DNA of 64,000 bases, from the NCBI RefSeq assembly GCF_017696175.1, contig NZ_JAAORE010000003.1, positions 1 to 64,000 on the forward strand, in the 5' to 3' direction. The notes under the pieces were generated by a model. It was given only the letters and a program-made list of their open reading frames with translations, ran no database searches and was not told where the DNA came from. This document shows, in pieces, positions 16,939-24,933 of the stretch. How positions within the stretch are numbered: the stretch's first letter is position 1; every line of letters begins with the position of its first letter. This DNA is from Prochlorococcus marinus XMU1404. GTDB taxonomy: Bacteria; Cyanobacteriota; Cyanobacteriia; PCC-6307; Cyanobiaceae. Made by a program: the position numbers and the translations under genes.

Positions 16939-18206
16939 TATCCGACCCTATCAAATACTTTGGTTAGATTTTTATTTTGGAATCTAGCGTAAGATTTCAA
17001 GTTTGTATCGGGGTCATGTCCCATTGCTTCCGCAATTTGAGTTAGTGATCTCATAGTTCCATCATCTTGCGGTCTAGTGTGAGCAACATAAGCATATCTA
17101 TGGCGGAAACTATATGGAGTTAACTCAAGACCTTCTGATTGAGCTTCATGGCATAAAACTTCCCAACAGCCACTAACACTTCTTCTTCTTAAATACTGAC
17201 CAAGGTTCTGCCCTCCTTTTCCTTTTGGTATTTCTGGTAATTTTTCTCCCGCTGCTAATCTTCCGATTAATCCTTCTGACCAATCAAAAGGAGTTCCATC
17301 TAAATCTAGAACCTTTAAACCTAATAATTGTCTTTCTCTAACCCTAGAATTTTGCTTCTGATAAGTACACCAAAGTTCTGGTTTTTTACTATGTTTGTTT
17401 CTTATTACCAAATGTCTAAGCTCTTCTGGTCTTAGACCAAATACTGCACACAGTTGGACAGCAAACTTCCATTTTTGTGCTTGCTCATTATCTGGGTTAA
17501 AGTCAAAAGCTTCCACCAATCTATTGATTTGAAAATCAGTTAATGGATAACCTATTCTCTTATTTGTTTTGACTTGGTTATTGCTCAACCTTTCTTCCAT
17601 AGAAAGTTCTGGAGGAAGCCAATAAGATGGGAAGTCTTCCTCCCTAACGCAATAATTTAGAAACTTATTTAGAGAAATTCTCATGTGTCTTCTCATTTGA
17701 GTTCCAAATTGCCAACCAATTAATTTTTTATATTGGCCATGCTTATATTCATTAAGAACTTTCTTACATAAAGTCTTTGCATTTTCTGGTTTGTGTTTGG
17801 TTCGATTCATATATTCCATAACTCCTTCTAAAACAGGCAAGTGCTTTTTCTTCCAAGTAGCTTCTCCAATAGCGAAAGAGTTTGCTTTTCTGTAATTAAC
17901 TAAAGCTCTTTCCCAATCAAGTTGGATTTCTGTAGAAGTTTGCTTAGTTAATTTGAAAGCAGTTTTTAAAGGTATTTTCTTATTGCTTTCCAAATATGCT
18001 TCCGCACCAATCCTTATAAAGTCAAAAGCATCTGGCCATTGATCTTTCTGCCATGCAAAAGGAAGGTTTATTGATGAGAATCCTTCTTTCTTATTTCCTA
18101 CTAAAAGACGCATATTTCCTCTATCGTTTGAAACTTGCCAACCAGAACCAATCTTGCTCTTAATAGCGTATCTAAACTCTTTAACCCAACTTTCTGTTGC
18201 AGACAT
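16938..18206 (-). CDS. Tyrosine recombinase (integrase) of cassette E0
   Basis: 422 residues. An N-terminal arm-binding-like part (1-90), a helical core-binding region (about 95-210) and a catalytic domain. Catalytic residues: R259 in FGLRPEELRHL, Y365-x-x-R368 in TPYSFRHRYAY (a tyrosine where the first histidine of HxxR is usual), H397 in EAMGHDPD and nucleophile Y406 in KSYARF. The gene reads away from the tRNA copy 146 bases to its right and is followed by a coupled ligase-like gene. It should integrate DNA at the tRNA-Pro 3' half and is the only recombinase in the array, so it may also move the other cassettes. Confidence 0.9.
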   Translation of the reverse strand: MSATESWVKEFRYAIKSKIGSGWQVSNDRGNMRLLVGNKKEGFSSINLPFAWQKDQWPDAFDFIRIGAEAYLESNKKIPLKTAFKLTKQTSTEIQLDWERALVNYRKANSFAIGEATWKKKHLPVLEGVMEYMNRTKHKPENAKTLCKKVLNEYKHGQYKKLIGWQFGTQMRRHMRISLNKFLNYCVREEDFPSYWLPPELSMEERLSNNQVKTNKRIGYPLTDFQINRLVEAFDFNPDNEQAQKWKFAVQLCAVFGLRPEELRHLVIRNKHSKKPELWCTYQKQNSRVRERQLLGLKVLDLDGTPFDWSEGLIGRLAAGEKLPEIPKGKGGQNLGQYLRRRSVSGCWEVLCHEAQSEGLELTPYSFRHRYAYVAHTRPQDDGTMRSLTQIAEAMGHDPDTNLKSYARFQNKNLTKVFDRVG

Positions 18207-18233
18207 AAAACAACCTAGTGCTGTCCTATTTTC

Positions 18234-18253
18234 TACGGAAATCCGTGGAATTA
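18234..18253. repeat. Right-end repeat of E0
   Basis: CTACGGAAATCCGTGGAATT: two GGAA-centred copies ten bases apart, matching TTCCGTGGAA at the left end of E0 (2461-2470). About 100 bases inside the tRNA copy. Confidence 0.65.
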
Positions 18254-18351
18254 CAACCTATAAATGCAAAAGTGTGCAGTCTCGTGCAGTCTTATTCATA
18301 GTATGACTTCAGTTATAGCATAGATACCTTTGTCTCACTAGAGGGGACTTA

Positions 18352-18397
18352 GTGCTTTGGGAGCACTAGGTCGCAGGTTCGAATCCTGTCGCCCCGA
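18352..18397 (+). repeat. tRNA-Pro 3' half, att copy 1
   Basis: 46 bases identical to the tRNA from GTGCTTTGGGAGCAC to the discriminator A, followed by CCA. It is the right end of E0 and the left end of E1. Confidence 0.95.
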
Positions 18398-18534
18398 CCA
18401 TTTTAAAACCAAGTCATACTAGCGAGTTACCCAGACTCGCTTTTTTATTGGGAAAATCTGTCCGTTAAGATTGCGGACAAATTGCGGACAAATTTTAAAT
18501 TCTTTTCAACTTAGATAAAAAAGTCAAAATTGCT

Positions 18535-20379
18535 TTAACTTCTTGATTTCTTAAAACATAACTCCTTTTCAGCATCAGTTATTAAACTCTTTGGTAAATG
18601 ATTTGCAGCGAATAACCATGTACCCTCTTCTTCCCATAATGAATAAATATAATCAAACTCGTTTTCCAAATCCTTTAATTCCATCAATCGAACCTCATCT
18701 CGACCACCCCACTTAAAATCATTTTGTATTTCATCTGGACAGTCCCAAAATTGCACAGTTTTATATAAAAGAACTTGCTCTACAAAGTATGCGGCTTCTC
18801 GAGAGGGGAATACCTGCTCTAGCAGTAAATTTTTGTACCATCTTTTCTTACCTCTTTCAATAACATCGAATGTAATTCCAGGTTTCAGATAATTAGGATA
18901 ATTGTTTAAATCAAAAATATAAAAACTAGTATCTTTTTTAAATTCATACAAACCAGTTTGATTTAAAGCATGCTGAATAGAATCTCCAAGATTTCCTTGA
19001 TCTCTTACTTCATAATTATTTCTTCGTAGAGTCCTGAAAATCGTTGATGCTTCAATTCCATACTCTTTTTCAAGAATTGCAGTTGGTTTTCCTAACTTAT
19101 ATTTTTCACAAAGTTCGATTTCAATATTTGCCTTTAAACCATGACTCCACTTTTGTTCTTCTTGAGTTCTAGTTTTTACTCCCTCTTTCTCAAATAAAAA
19201 GAATAGTGCTGAATTTGAACAATTAAATTTATTTGATAAATATTCCAAAGATTTCCCCTCTTGATATAGCTTTATAATTTCTTTTCTATCATCAATATTT
19301 ATTGCTCTATTTGCTTCTTCAGAAGTTCTTAATTTAACGTTTTGGTGTTTTAGGATAGTATTTGTTTTCTCGCGAGTAATTTCGTATTTTTTAGCTATTT
19401 GATAAACAGACAATCCATTCTTGTAATCATCGCTAATTTTTCGATATTGAGGTTCTAAAGTCAAATCTCTTTGGGTTCCTCTTATCTCAATATTATTTTC
19501 TTTAAGTACTCTTGTAATAGCTGAACTTTTTACACCTAACGAATCAGCAATTTTGTTTGAACTTTCACCATTTTTATATCTTTCACAAATAATATCTTTA
19601 GACTCCTCCTTAATCATATTTTTTGCTTCTTCGTAGGTTCTTAGTTTTATGTTTCTCTTGATGAGGAAAATTCTTAATACAAAATTGTGAATTTTATAGT
19701 CTTTAGATATTCTCTTTTGAGACTTCCCTGATTTGTATTCATTACATATCTTTAATTGAATATCTTCTGAAGTTTCATTTATAAACTTATTCGCAGCACT
19801 TTCATATATTTCCTCTTGTTTTTTTATTTCTTCTTCTGATTTTTGCTTAATCTCTTTTTTTGTAAAAGAATTTTTTCTTTTAAGTGTATTTCTTATAGTC
19901 CCATCACTAACTTTATATAACCTGGCAATAGAAGCTCTGGTTTCTCCATTTTTTGATCTTTCAACAACATCATCTTCCTCTAAATTTGATAGTGATTTGC
20001 GATCATTTACTGTTGTTTTGACTTTTAAAATATTTCTTATAGTTTCACCGCTTTTATAACCCATAGCTTCTGCAATTTTTTTATAAGTCAATCCTCCTTC
20101 TCTTAATTTTTTTGCTTTTATAAATTCATCTTCTGATTTATTTCGATCTTTTTTTGTTGCTTCGCCTACTCTTTCTAGTCCACAAGTGGGACAACCCCTA
20201 TAAGGTTTATAAATGAGTGCTCTTGGTTGAGCGGGCCAAAATCCATGATTAATTACTTTGCATCCAACTTGAACAGTTTGAGATGAGGTTTTGTATTGAA
20301 CTCTTGAAAAATCATATAAATCTCCCCAAATACTTTTACATCTTTTAAGAAATTCTGTTTGAGTTAATTTACGTCCCAT
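18535..20379 (-). CDS. Multi-HTH protein with GIY-YIG-like nuclease end
   Basis: 614 residues. The N-terminal 70 residues (YDFSRVQYKTSSQTVQVGC, then GCPTCG) resemble the zinc-binding module seen beside homing and HNH-type nucleases. About seven helix-turn-helix repeats fill residues 85-460, each like YKNGESSNKIADSLGVKSSA, which suggests reading of a long DNA site. The C-terminal 125 residues (NYLKPGIT, then FPSREAAYFVEQVLL) resemble the GIY-YIG nuclease fold. It fills its cassette alone. Likely a large site-specific DNA-binding or cleaving protein; homing or element-defence roles are both possible. Confidence 0.65.
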   Translation of the reverse strand: MGRKLTQTEFLKRCKSIWGDLYDFSRVQYKTSSQTVQVGCKVINHGFWPAQPRALIYKPYRGCPTCGLERVGEATKKDRNKSEDEFIKAKKLREGGLTYKKIAEAMGYKSGETIRNILKVKTTVNDRKSLSNLEEDDVVERSKNGETRASIARLYKVSDGTIRNTLKRKNSFTKKEIKQKSEEEIKKQEEIYESAANKFINETSEDIQLKICNEYKSGKSQKRISKDYKIHNFVLRIFLIKRNIKLRTYEEAKNMIKEESKDIICERYKNGESSNKIADSLGVKSSAITRVLKENNIEIRGTQRDLTLEPQYRKISDDYKNGLSVYQIAKKYEITREKTNTILKHQNVKLRTSEEANRAINIDDRKEIIKLYQEGKSLEYLSNKFNCSNSALFFLFEKEGVKTRTQEEQKWSHGLKANIEIELCEKYKLGKPTAILEKEYGIEASTIFRTLRRNNYEVRDQGNLGDSIQHALNQTGLYEFKKDTSFYIFDLNNYPNYLKPGITFDVIERGKKRWYKNLLLEQVFPSREAAYFVEQVLLYKTVQFWDCPDEIQNDFKWGGRDEVRLMELKDLENEFDYIYSLWEEEGTWLFAANHLPKSLITDAEKELCFKKSRS

Positions 20380-20512
20380 ATTATTAAGATGAATTTAATA
20401 AATTGCGGACAAATTGCGGACAAATATATCTTAGTTTGACATGACAAACTCCGCAAAATTAAACGAAAATATAATAATAGCTTTAAAACCTAGTGCTGCA
20501 CTTGTTCTGTGC

Positions 20513-20559
20513 GGTGCTTTGGGAGCACTAGGTCGCAGGTTCGAATCCTGTCGCCCCGA
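20513..20559 (+). repeat. tRNA-Pro 3' half, att copy 2
   Basis: Identical to the tRNA from GGTGCTTTGGG to the discriminator. Junction of E1 and E2. Confidence 0.95.
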
Positions 20560-20779
20560 CTCTTAAAAACCAAGTTATACTAGTGAGTTACCCAGACTCA
20601 CTTTTTTATTGTCTGCAATCTCAAATGAGAAAAGGGATCTCTAGGGGGATCTAAAATGTTTAAACTTTCTCAAATGATACGTACTAAATAGATAAACCTT
20701 AAAAATATTTATTATGCAAAAATCGATAAAATGCTAATTTAAATAAGTTATAGAAATTTAAATAAGTTATAGAAAAGAT

Positions 20780-21547
20780 ATGTTTAGAGTATTTTTTTCC
20801 TCTTTAATAATTTTATTTTTTCTTGATTTTGATCCTATTAAATCAGTAGAAAATAAAGTATCTATTAAAATCTATAAAAACAACCGTTGTCTTATTTCAA
20901 ATGGCATCCCAGACCATCAACCAGGTGAATTCCCAAACAAAGGCAACCCTCATAGTATTGCTGAACAAAATATCTATCTATGTGTCCCAATAAAGGGCTC
21001 ATTTTCAGGCAAAATTACTCCTATTACAAGTACCATGGGTTTCGCACTTAATGGTATTCTTTATCGTCCGAATACAGCTGGATATTGGGACCCATCGTCT
21101 AAAAGAGGTCATAGTAGAAATGGAAACAAAAATTGGAGATTGAATATTTTTGGAACAAAAGGCAAATTAGGGTTAGATAATAACAATGCTCATGTAGGTC
21201 CTAACGGTTTGTACCATTATCATGGTATTGCAAAGAGTCTTTTAAATAATCAAAAAGGTTCTTTGATTGGATATGCTGGTGACGGTTTTGAGATTCATTA
21301 TGTTGGGAATAAAGTAAGTTCCTCTTGGAAACTTAAAAAAGGTCTGAGAATAAATGGACCAGGAGGTAAATATGATGGAACATATAATGAAGATTATGAG
21401 TTTGTCAAAGATTCAGGTAATCTTGATGAATGTAATGGTGGATTTCGAAATTCAAAATATATTTATTACCTCACTGATGAATACCCTTTCGTACCTAGAT
21501 GCTTAAAAGGTAATGTTAGTAAAGATTTCAATAACAGAAGAAACTGA
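20780..21547 (+). CDS. YHYH domain secreted protein
   Basis: 255 residues with an N-terminal hydrophobic signal (FRVFFSSLIILFFLDF). The YHYH family signature is clear: AHVGPNGLYHYHGIAKSLL, then GYAGDGFEIHYVG, with DEYPFVPRCLKG near the end. Family members are exported, often metal-associated proteins of unknown reaction. Cysteines at three positions after the signal could form disulfides. It lies alone in cassette E2. The family call is strong; the function is not known. Confidence 0.85.
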   Translation: MFRVFFSSLIILFFLDFDPIKSVENKVSIKIYKNNRCLISNGIPDHQPGEFPNKGNPHSIAEQNIYLCVPIKGSFSGKITPITSTMGFALNGILYRPNTAGYWDPSSKRGHSRNGNKNWRLNIFGTKGKLGLDNNNAHVGPNGLYHYHGIAKSLLNNQKGSLIGYAGDGFEIHYVGNKVSSSWKLKKGLRINGPGGKYDGTYNEDYEFVKDSGNLDECNGGFRNSKYIYYLTDEYPFVPRCLKGNVSKDFNNRRN

Positions 21548-21732
21548 AATTTATAAAATTAACTTAAGAATCACTAGGTTGTGAAGGGGGATCTCTAGGG
21601 GGATCTAGAACGTTTAAAAATGTTTATAGATGTTTAAAGAATATGTAATCCTAAGACTCAAACTTGTTCCACTATCCACATTTAATTAAAGCTATAACTA
21701 TAGTCTCAAGTATTTCTCAAAAACTTATCCCA

Positions 21733-21778
21733 GTGCTTTGGGAGCACTAGGTCGCAGGTTCGGATCCTGTCGCCCCGA
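21733..21778 (+). repeat. tRNA-Pro 3' half, att copy 3
   Basis: Matches the tRNA from GTGCTTTGGG to the discriminator with one change (TTCGGATCC for TTCGAATCC). Junction of E2 and E3. Confidence 0.95.
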
Positions 21779-21954
21779 CTTTAATAATCCAAGTCATAGA
21801 CAGGTTTCCCAGCCTGTCTTTTTTATTGGATAATTGTCTCATATTGAGAAAGGGGATCTGTAGGGGGATCCAGAGTCTTCGAAGATCTACTCTAAGTGCC
21901 TATTTTTCAATATCGGAAAATGAGAAAACGGTAAAATTTTAAAAGAAAAAATAT

Positions 21955-22335
21955 TTACTTTTTTGACATCCTTTTTTTATCCAAGAAAGTTTCAATTATT
22001 TGTTTGAGAGTTCCTACTCCAACAAATATAAATATTATTATCCCAAAACTTCCCCAAAATAGTTCCGTACTAGAAAGCTCGTATTTAGGTAAAGGGTCAG
22101 GTAATTCTCCCGATGTTTGGAAATAAGATATATCTTCTTTACTAAGATTGTAATAAGTATCATTTTCTGCAGCTAAGACATAACTATCAACTTTTATATT
22201 TATTGGCGCAAAAACATTTTGGGTAACAATTTTTGCTGCAAAACAAACCTCAATATTTCCTTCTTGTGCATCAATCTTAAATTTTTCTATCCCATCAAGA
22301 CACTTTAATTGTTCTGACTTGCCAAATCTAGCCAT
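21955..22335 (-). CDS. Membrane-anchored hypothetical protein
   Basis: 126 residues. A soluble N-terminal 90 residues with two cysteines (KCLDG, EVCFA) and a C-terminal helix (LFWGSFGIIIFIFVGVGTL) followed by a lysine-rich tail, as in a tail-anchored protein. Family not recognised. It shares its cassette with the divergently read 60-residue membrane protein. Confidence 0.6.
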   Translation of the reverse strand: MARFGKSEQLKCLDGIEKFKIDAQEGNIEVCFAAKIVTQNVFAPINIKVDSYVLAAENDTYYNLSKEDISYFQTSGELPDPLPKYELSSTELFWGSFGIIIFIFVGVGTLKQIIETFLDKKRMSKK

Positions 22336-22510
22336 TTACATAAAAAATTTTTCTTATTGAAGCATTAAAAGAATGATTTCACAAAAATTATTACTTTATG
22401 TAAAACCAAAAAAAATTATTCTCAAAGGGGCTTTACAGTTAGTCATAAAAAGTTTAAAAATATTTAGCTAAACGTAATAGCCTTAAACAATAGAAATTTA
22501 AAAATTAATC

Positions 22511-22693
22511 ATGGAATTATTTATAGCTTTAGGATTACCCATAGTTTTGTTAGTTGGATTAACACTTCTTTTTATGTCAGATGGTATTCCAAGTTGGGTT
22601 CAAAATTCAAGAAGAAATAGCTCAACTCTATGGAATTTCGGCATTATTGCCATGAGCACCATGACAGTAATAATTTACCTGGCTAAAAGATAA
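22511..22693 (+). CDS. Two-helix small membrane protein
   Basis: 60 residues: a hydrophobic helix at 2-24, a polar turn SDGIPSWVQNSRRNSS, a second helix at about 42-57 and a basic end. The size and pattern resemble small photosynthetic accessory proteins, but I cannot assign one. Confidence 0.6.
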   Translation: MELFIALGLPIVLLVGLTLLFMSDGIPSWVQNSRRNSSTLWNFGIIAMSTMTVIIYLAKR

Positions 22694-22866
22694 AACTCTA
22701 ACCTAATAGGTTAAAGCAAAGGGGGATCTTTAGGGGGATCTAGAACCTATTAAGACCTTATAAAATCTTCAAAGAATCCCTACAATGAGACTCAAAATCG
22801 TTCCGCCATCTTCAAATAATCAATTCTATAACTATGATTTCAAGAAAATTGTCTTTGATAGTTCGA

Positions 22867-22912
22867 GTCCTTTGGGAGCACTAGGTCGCAGGTTCGAATC
22901 CTGTCGCCCCGA
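22867..22912 (+). repeat. tRNA-Pro 3' half, att copy 4
   Basis: GTCCTTTGGGAGCAC onward; one change in the anticodon stem (GTCC for GTGC), the rest identical. Junction of E3 and E4. Confidence 0.93.
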
Positions 22913-23139
22913 CTCAATCAAATCTAAGTTGTACTAGAGAGTTTCCCAGACTCTCTTTTTTATTGGCAACTATAAGAAAAATAAGACTTAGCGATTATAT
23001 AGCGATTATTTGCTATACCTTGCATAACCTTGCCAACTTAATCGCTCATACTAGTGCAAGTAGTAAGCGTTTCATAAAAAAACAGCTAATGAAAATAGTT
23101 TTTATTTAGGATATTAAAATAAATTTTAGGGAGGATTAA

Positions 23140-23517
23140 ATGTCTATCATTACCGACAATACAGTGTTAGTACATATTTACAGCGGTTTAGAATCCAAAA
23201 ATAAAATAACTTTAGGTTTATTGGTTGCCCTTACTGCAGAAAAAAACGATCATAAAGTAACACTTTTTCTAGCAGGAGACGGAGTACAAATATTAAATTG
23301 CAAAAAAGCTGGTGAAATAGTTGGTCAAGGTACTGGAGATTTATACGAACATCTTCAAAATTTAAAGAAATCAAAAATTACCATATATGTCTCAGGAATG
23401 TCTGCAAAATCTAGGGGTTACGATGAAAAGCTTCTAGATGGATACACTGCAGAGTTTGTTATGCCAGATGTTCTAGTTGAAGAATCAATTAAAGCGGATA
23501 GCGTACTTTGCTATTAA
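23140..23517 (+). CDS. DsrE-like protein
   Basis: 125 residues, strong GGGAGG ribosome site before the ATG. The Rossmann-like DsrE fold is indicated by NTVLVHIYSGLES, the central KVTLFLAGDGVQIL and ITIYVSGMSAKSRGYDE. DsrE relatives handle sulfane sulfur or act as sulfur-relay accessories; the cysteine in GVQILNCKKAG is at a plausible place for that, and another is at the C-terminus (VLCY). No sulfur-relay partners are nearby, so the exact role is open. Confidence 0.75.
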   Translation: MSIITDNTVLVHIYSGLESKNKITLGLLVALTAEKNDHKVTLFLAGDGVQILNCKKAGEIVGQGTGDLYEHLQNLKKSKITIYVSGMSAKSRGYDEKLLDGYTAEFVMPDVLVEESIKADSVLCY

Positions 23518-23557
23518 TGAAGAGGGTTTTATCCCTCTATCTTAGATCGACTATCAA

Positions 23558-23644
23558 TTATTTTCTTAAAGATCTTATGTTGGTATAGATCAAGTATCCC
23601 AAAAATACAATCATTATTAGTTTGTATATAGTGTCATAACTCAT
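23558..23644 (-). CDS. 28-residue membrane protein (third gene of tiny operon)
   Basis: MSYDTIYKLIMIVFLGYLIY then a short basic tail. One helix. Its ATG overlaps the stop of the gene before it by four bases (ATGA). Confidence 0.6.
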   Translation of the reverse strand: MSYDTIYKLIMIVFLGYLIYTNIRSLRK

Positions 23645-23736
23645 CTTATAAAGTAAATAATTCCTCCAACAAAGGTACTTCCTACAAGTAGCAAAACCAT
23701 CAAGAGAGCAATTAATTTAGGTAAACTTCCAATCAT
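23641..23736 (-). CDS. 31-residue membrane protein (second gene of tiny operon)
   Basis: MIGSLPKLIALLMVLLLVGS and a second hydrophobic part ending YFIR; essentially one helix. Overlaps both neighbours by ATGA, which strongly suggests all three tiny frames are translated as an operon. Confidence 0.6.
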   Translation of the reverse strand: MIGSLPKLIALLMVLLLVGSTFVGGIIYFIR

Positions 23737-23825
23737 TTTTTAGACGTCATTTTGAATGTTAAATACGCAAAGCCACCAAGTAATAACAAACTAACAACCG
23801 CATAAGTAATAGCAATGCCGTACAT
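23733..23825 (-). CDS. 30-residue membrane protein (first gene of tiny operon)
   Basis: MYGIAITYAVVSLLLLGGFA followed by YLTFKMTSKK. One helix and a basic tail, a typical cytoplasmic end. A close but start-less copy lies at about 41361-41460 on the other strand. Four-base overlap with the next gene. Confidence 0.6.
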   Translation of the reverse strand: MYGIAITYAVVSLLLLGGFAYLTFKMTSKK

Positions 23826-23846
23826 ATTCTGACTATTTATTACTTG

Positions 23847-24236
23847 CTAATCCCACAGAGACAGATCTGAATCTCCTGTTGATCTTTGCATCCAATGAAT
23901 TTTCCAAATCCCATTAATCTTTTTGAAGATAGAAGTCACGGTTGGTAAATCATCATTAGGAGTTCCTTTGTAAGAGAATTTTGCCCCAAGAGTAAAAACA
24001 CACATTGCTACATCGTCAGAGAGAAATTCAAACTTATGAATTTTTGTAATTTCTGCTTTTTCCTGAACAACATCGCCAGAACTCATCATTTCCTCGAATC
24101 CCTTTGCACTTATTGGATTCCCGCTAGGTCTGATAAGTAAAAAATCTGCAGTGGCATTATTTACAAAAAATGAGCCCATTTTCTGCGGTGTTGCCAACTC
24201 ATACAACATCGATTCAATTGTTTCTCTATCTGTCAT
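23847..24236 (-). CDS. SnoaL/DUF4440-like NTF2-fold protein
   Basis: 129 residues. The segments SSGDVVQEKAEITKIHKFEF and IFKKINGIWKIHWMQRSTG are typical for the cone-shaped NTF2 fold of DUF4440/SnoaL-like proteins, which form small ligand pockets. Its promoter appears to be the TTGACAGTCGATCTAA motif at 24264-24279, with GGATAA 17 bases further on inside a hairpin that ends just before the ATG. Substrate unknown. Confidence 0.75.
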   Translation of the reverse strand: MTDRETIESMLYELATPQKMGSFFVNNATADFLLIRPSGNPISAKGFEEMMSSGDVVQEKAEITKIHKFEFLSDDVAMCVFTLGAKFSYKGTPNDDLPTVTSIFKKINGIWKIHWMQRSTGDSDLSLWD

Positions 24237-24263
24237 AAAAAAAGAGGGTTTTATCCCTCTATG

Positions 24264-24279
24264 TTAGATCGACTGTCAA
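24264..24279 (-). promoter_or_regulatory. Recurrent promoter motif, copy 2
   Basis: Minus-strand TTGACAGTCGATCTAA: a consensus -35 with a conserved extension. GGATAA lies 17 bases downstream as -10. Other copies: 23542-23557 (TTGATA variant), 27293-27308, 27523-27538 and 42231-42246. Confidence 0.55.
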
Positions 24280-24308
24280 TCAGAACCACCATAAATTGAT
24301 GAGAACTA

Positions 24309-24334
24309 GTGCCTACGGAGCACTAGGTTGAAGC
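24309..24334 (+). repeat. Degraded tRNA-Pro att relic
   Basis: AGTGCCTACGGAGCACTAGG then TTGAAG resembles the tRNA 3' half at about three quarters of positions, and stops before the T arm. It could be the remains of an earlier cassette junction inside E4. Confidence 0.5.
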
Positions 24335-24482
24335 TTAGCGATTATTTAGGATTATTTGCACATCTTTGTCAGACATTGCTGCAGATTGGAGCAATATTGA
24401 GACTCATATTAATTCTAGTAATACCAACTAATAAGCTATAGCCTCACTTCGTTCTCATGGGTACTGTCGCAAATTGCGCACT

Positions 24483-24530
24483 GGGTGATTTGGGAGCACT
24501 AGGTCGCAGGTTCGAATCCTGTCGCCCCGA
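24483..24530 (+). repeat. tRNA-Pro 3' half, att copy 5
   Basis: GGGTGATTTGGGAGCAC onward; one change (GTGA for GTGC). What follows (TCAGTTATAGCAGTAAGTCT) resembles the sequence behind the intact tRNA rather than the terminator type. Junction of E4 and E5. Confidence 0.93.
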
Positions 24531-24933
24531 TCAGTTATAGCAGTAAGTCTCAGCTAATAATATATTTACCCTAAAAAGTAGAGTGCCCAAAAAGTGCCCA
24601 AAATCAATTTTTTTTTTGAAATATTCATTAAAGTGAAGTTTTTTTATTGCAAACTACACACTCCTCTTAAACCTCACTTTTCTTCTGAACTTATGTCAGG
24701 ATTATTCCAAAAAGGAACTCAATTAAATTGAGAGTTTAGAAGTTAAGTTAATATCATATGCAGCTTTTATGGAAATGATAAAGACTAAATCAAATCATAG
24801 TTAATAATCTCACAACAAATTTTCCAATAAATTTATTAGTTTAATATCTAAGAGAACCTACAAGAAGTTAATCCTGATATGCATTTTTTGTATTATTGTC
24901 TAGGATAATTAGATACGTATACATAGCTTCACA

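Larger units (their letters stand above)
2402..18397. mobile_element. Cassette E0: 16-kb tRNA-Pro integrative element with phosphate/arsenic cargo
   Basis: Bounded by the intact tRNA-Pro and the first partial copy (18352-18397). Related repeats lie just inside both ends: TCCGTAG and TTCCGTGGAA at 2451-2470 on the left, CTACGGAAATCCGTGGAATT at 18234-18253 on the right. Left part: HTH proteins, a VirE-type replication protein and iteron-like repeats. Middle: arsR-gapdh-arsJ, chrA, pstS, porin and phoBR. Right end: tyrosine recombinase. This is the only cassette in the array with a recombinase and fits the plan of tycheposons. Limits are inferred from the tRNA copies and the matching end repeats. 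Confidence 0.8.
18398..20559. mobile_element. Cassette E1: HTH/GIY-YIG-like protein
   Basis: Between att copies 1 and 2. The left end has an intrinsic terminator (AGCGAGT/ACTCGCT, 18421-18446) and the tandem repeat TTGCGGACAAA twice at an 11-base period (18471-18492). The right end has the same repeat twice (20403-20424), followed by the near-palindrome TTTGACATGACAAA. One gene, no recombinase. Matching end repeats define it as one unit. Confidence 0.8.
20560..21778. mobile_element. Cassette E2: YHYH protein
   Basis: Left-end terminator AGTGAGT/ACTCACT (20582-20607), a compensated version of the E1 stem. End repeats: GGGATCT twice at a 12-base period on the left (20634-20652) and GGGGGATCT twice on the right (21586-21606). 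One gene inside. Confidence 0.8.
21779..22912. mobile_element. Cassette E3: two small membrane proteins
   Basis: Left-end terminator AGACAGG/CCTGTCT (21798-21824). End repeats GGGGATC twice at a 12-base period at both ends (21852-21870; 22722-22741). Same repeat class as E2. Two small genes, divergent. Confidence 0.8.
22913..24530. mobile_element. Cassette E4: DsrE-like protein, tiny-protein operon, NTF2-like protein
   Basis: Left-end terminator AGAGAGT/ACTCTCT (22936-22961). End repeats: TAGCGATTAT twice at an 11-base period on the left (22989-23009) and TTAGCGATTATTTAGGATTATT on the right (24335-24356). A degraded tRNA-like relic lies at 24309-24334. Five genes in two directions. Confidence 0.75.

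Noticed and set aside
2402-18397. Prophage
   Set aside because: No capsid, tail, portal or terminase genes; only integration and replication functions.
18352-18400. Functional extra tRNA genes at the att copies
   Set aside because: All copies lack the acceptor 5' strand and the D arm, so they cannot fold as tRNA.
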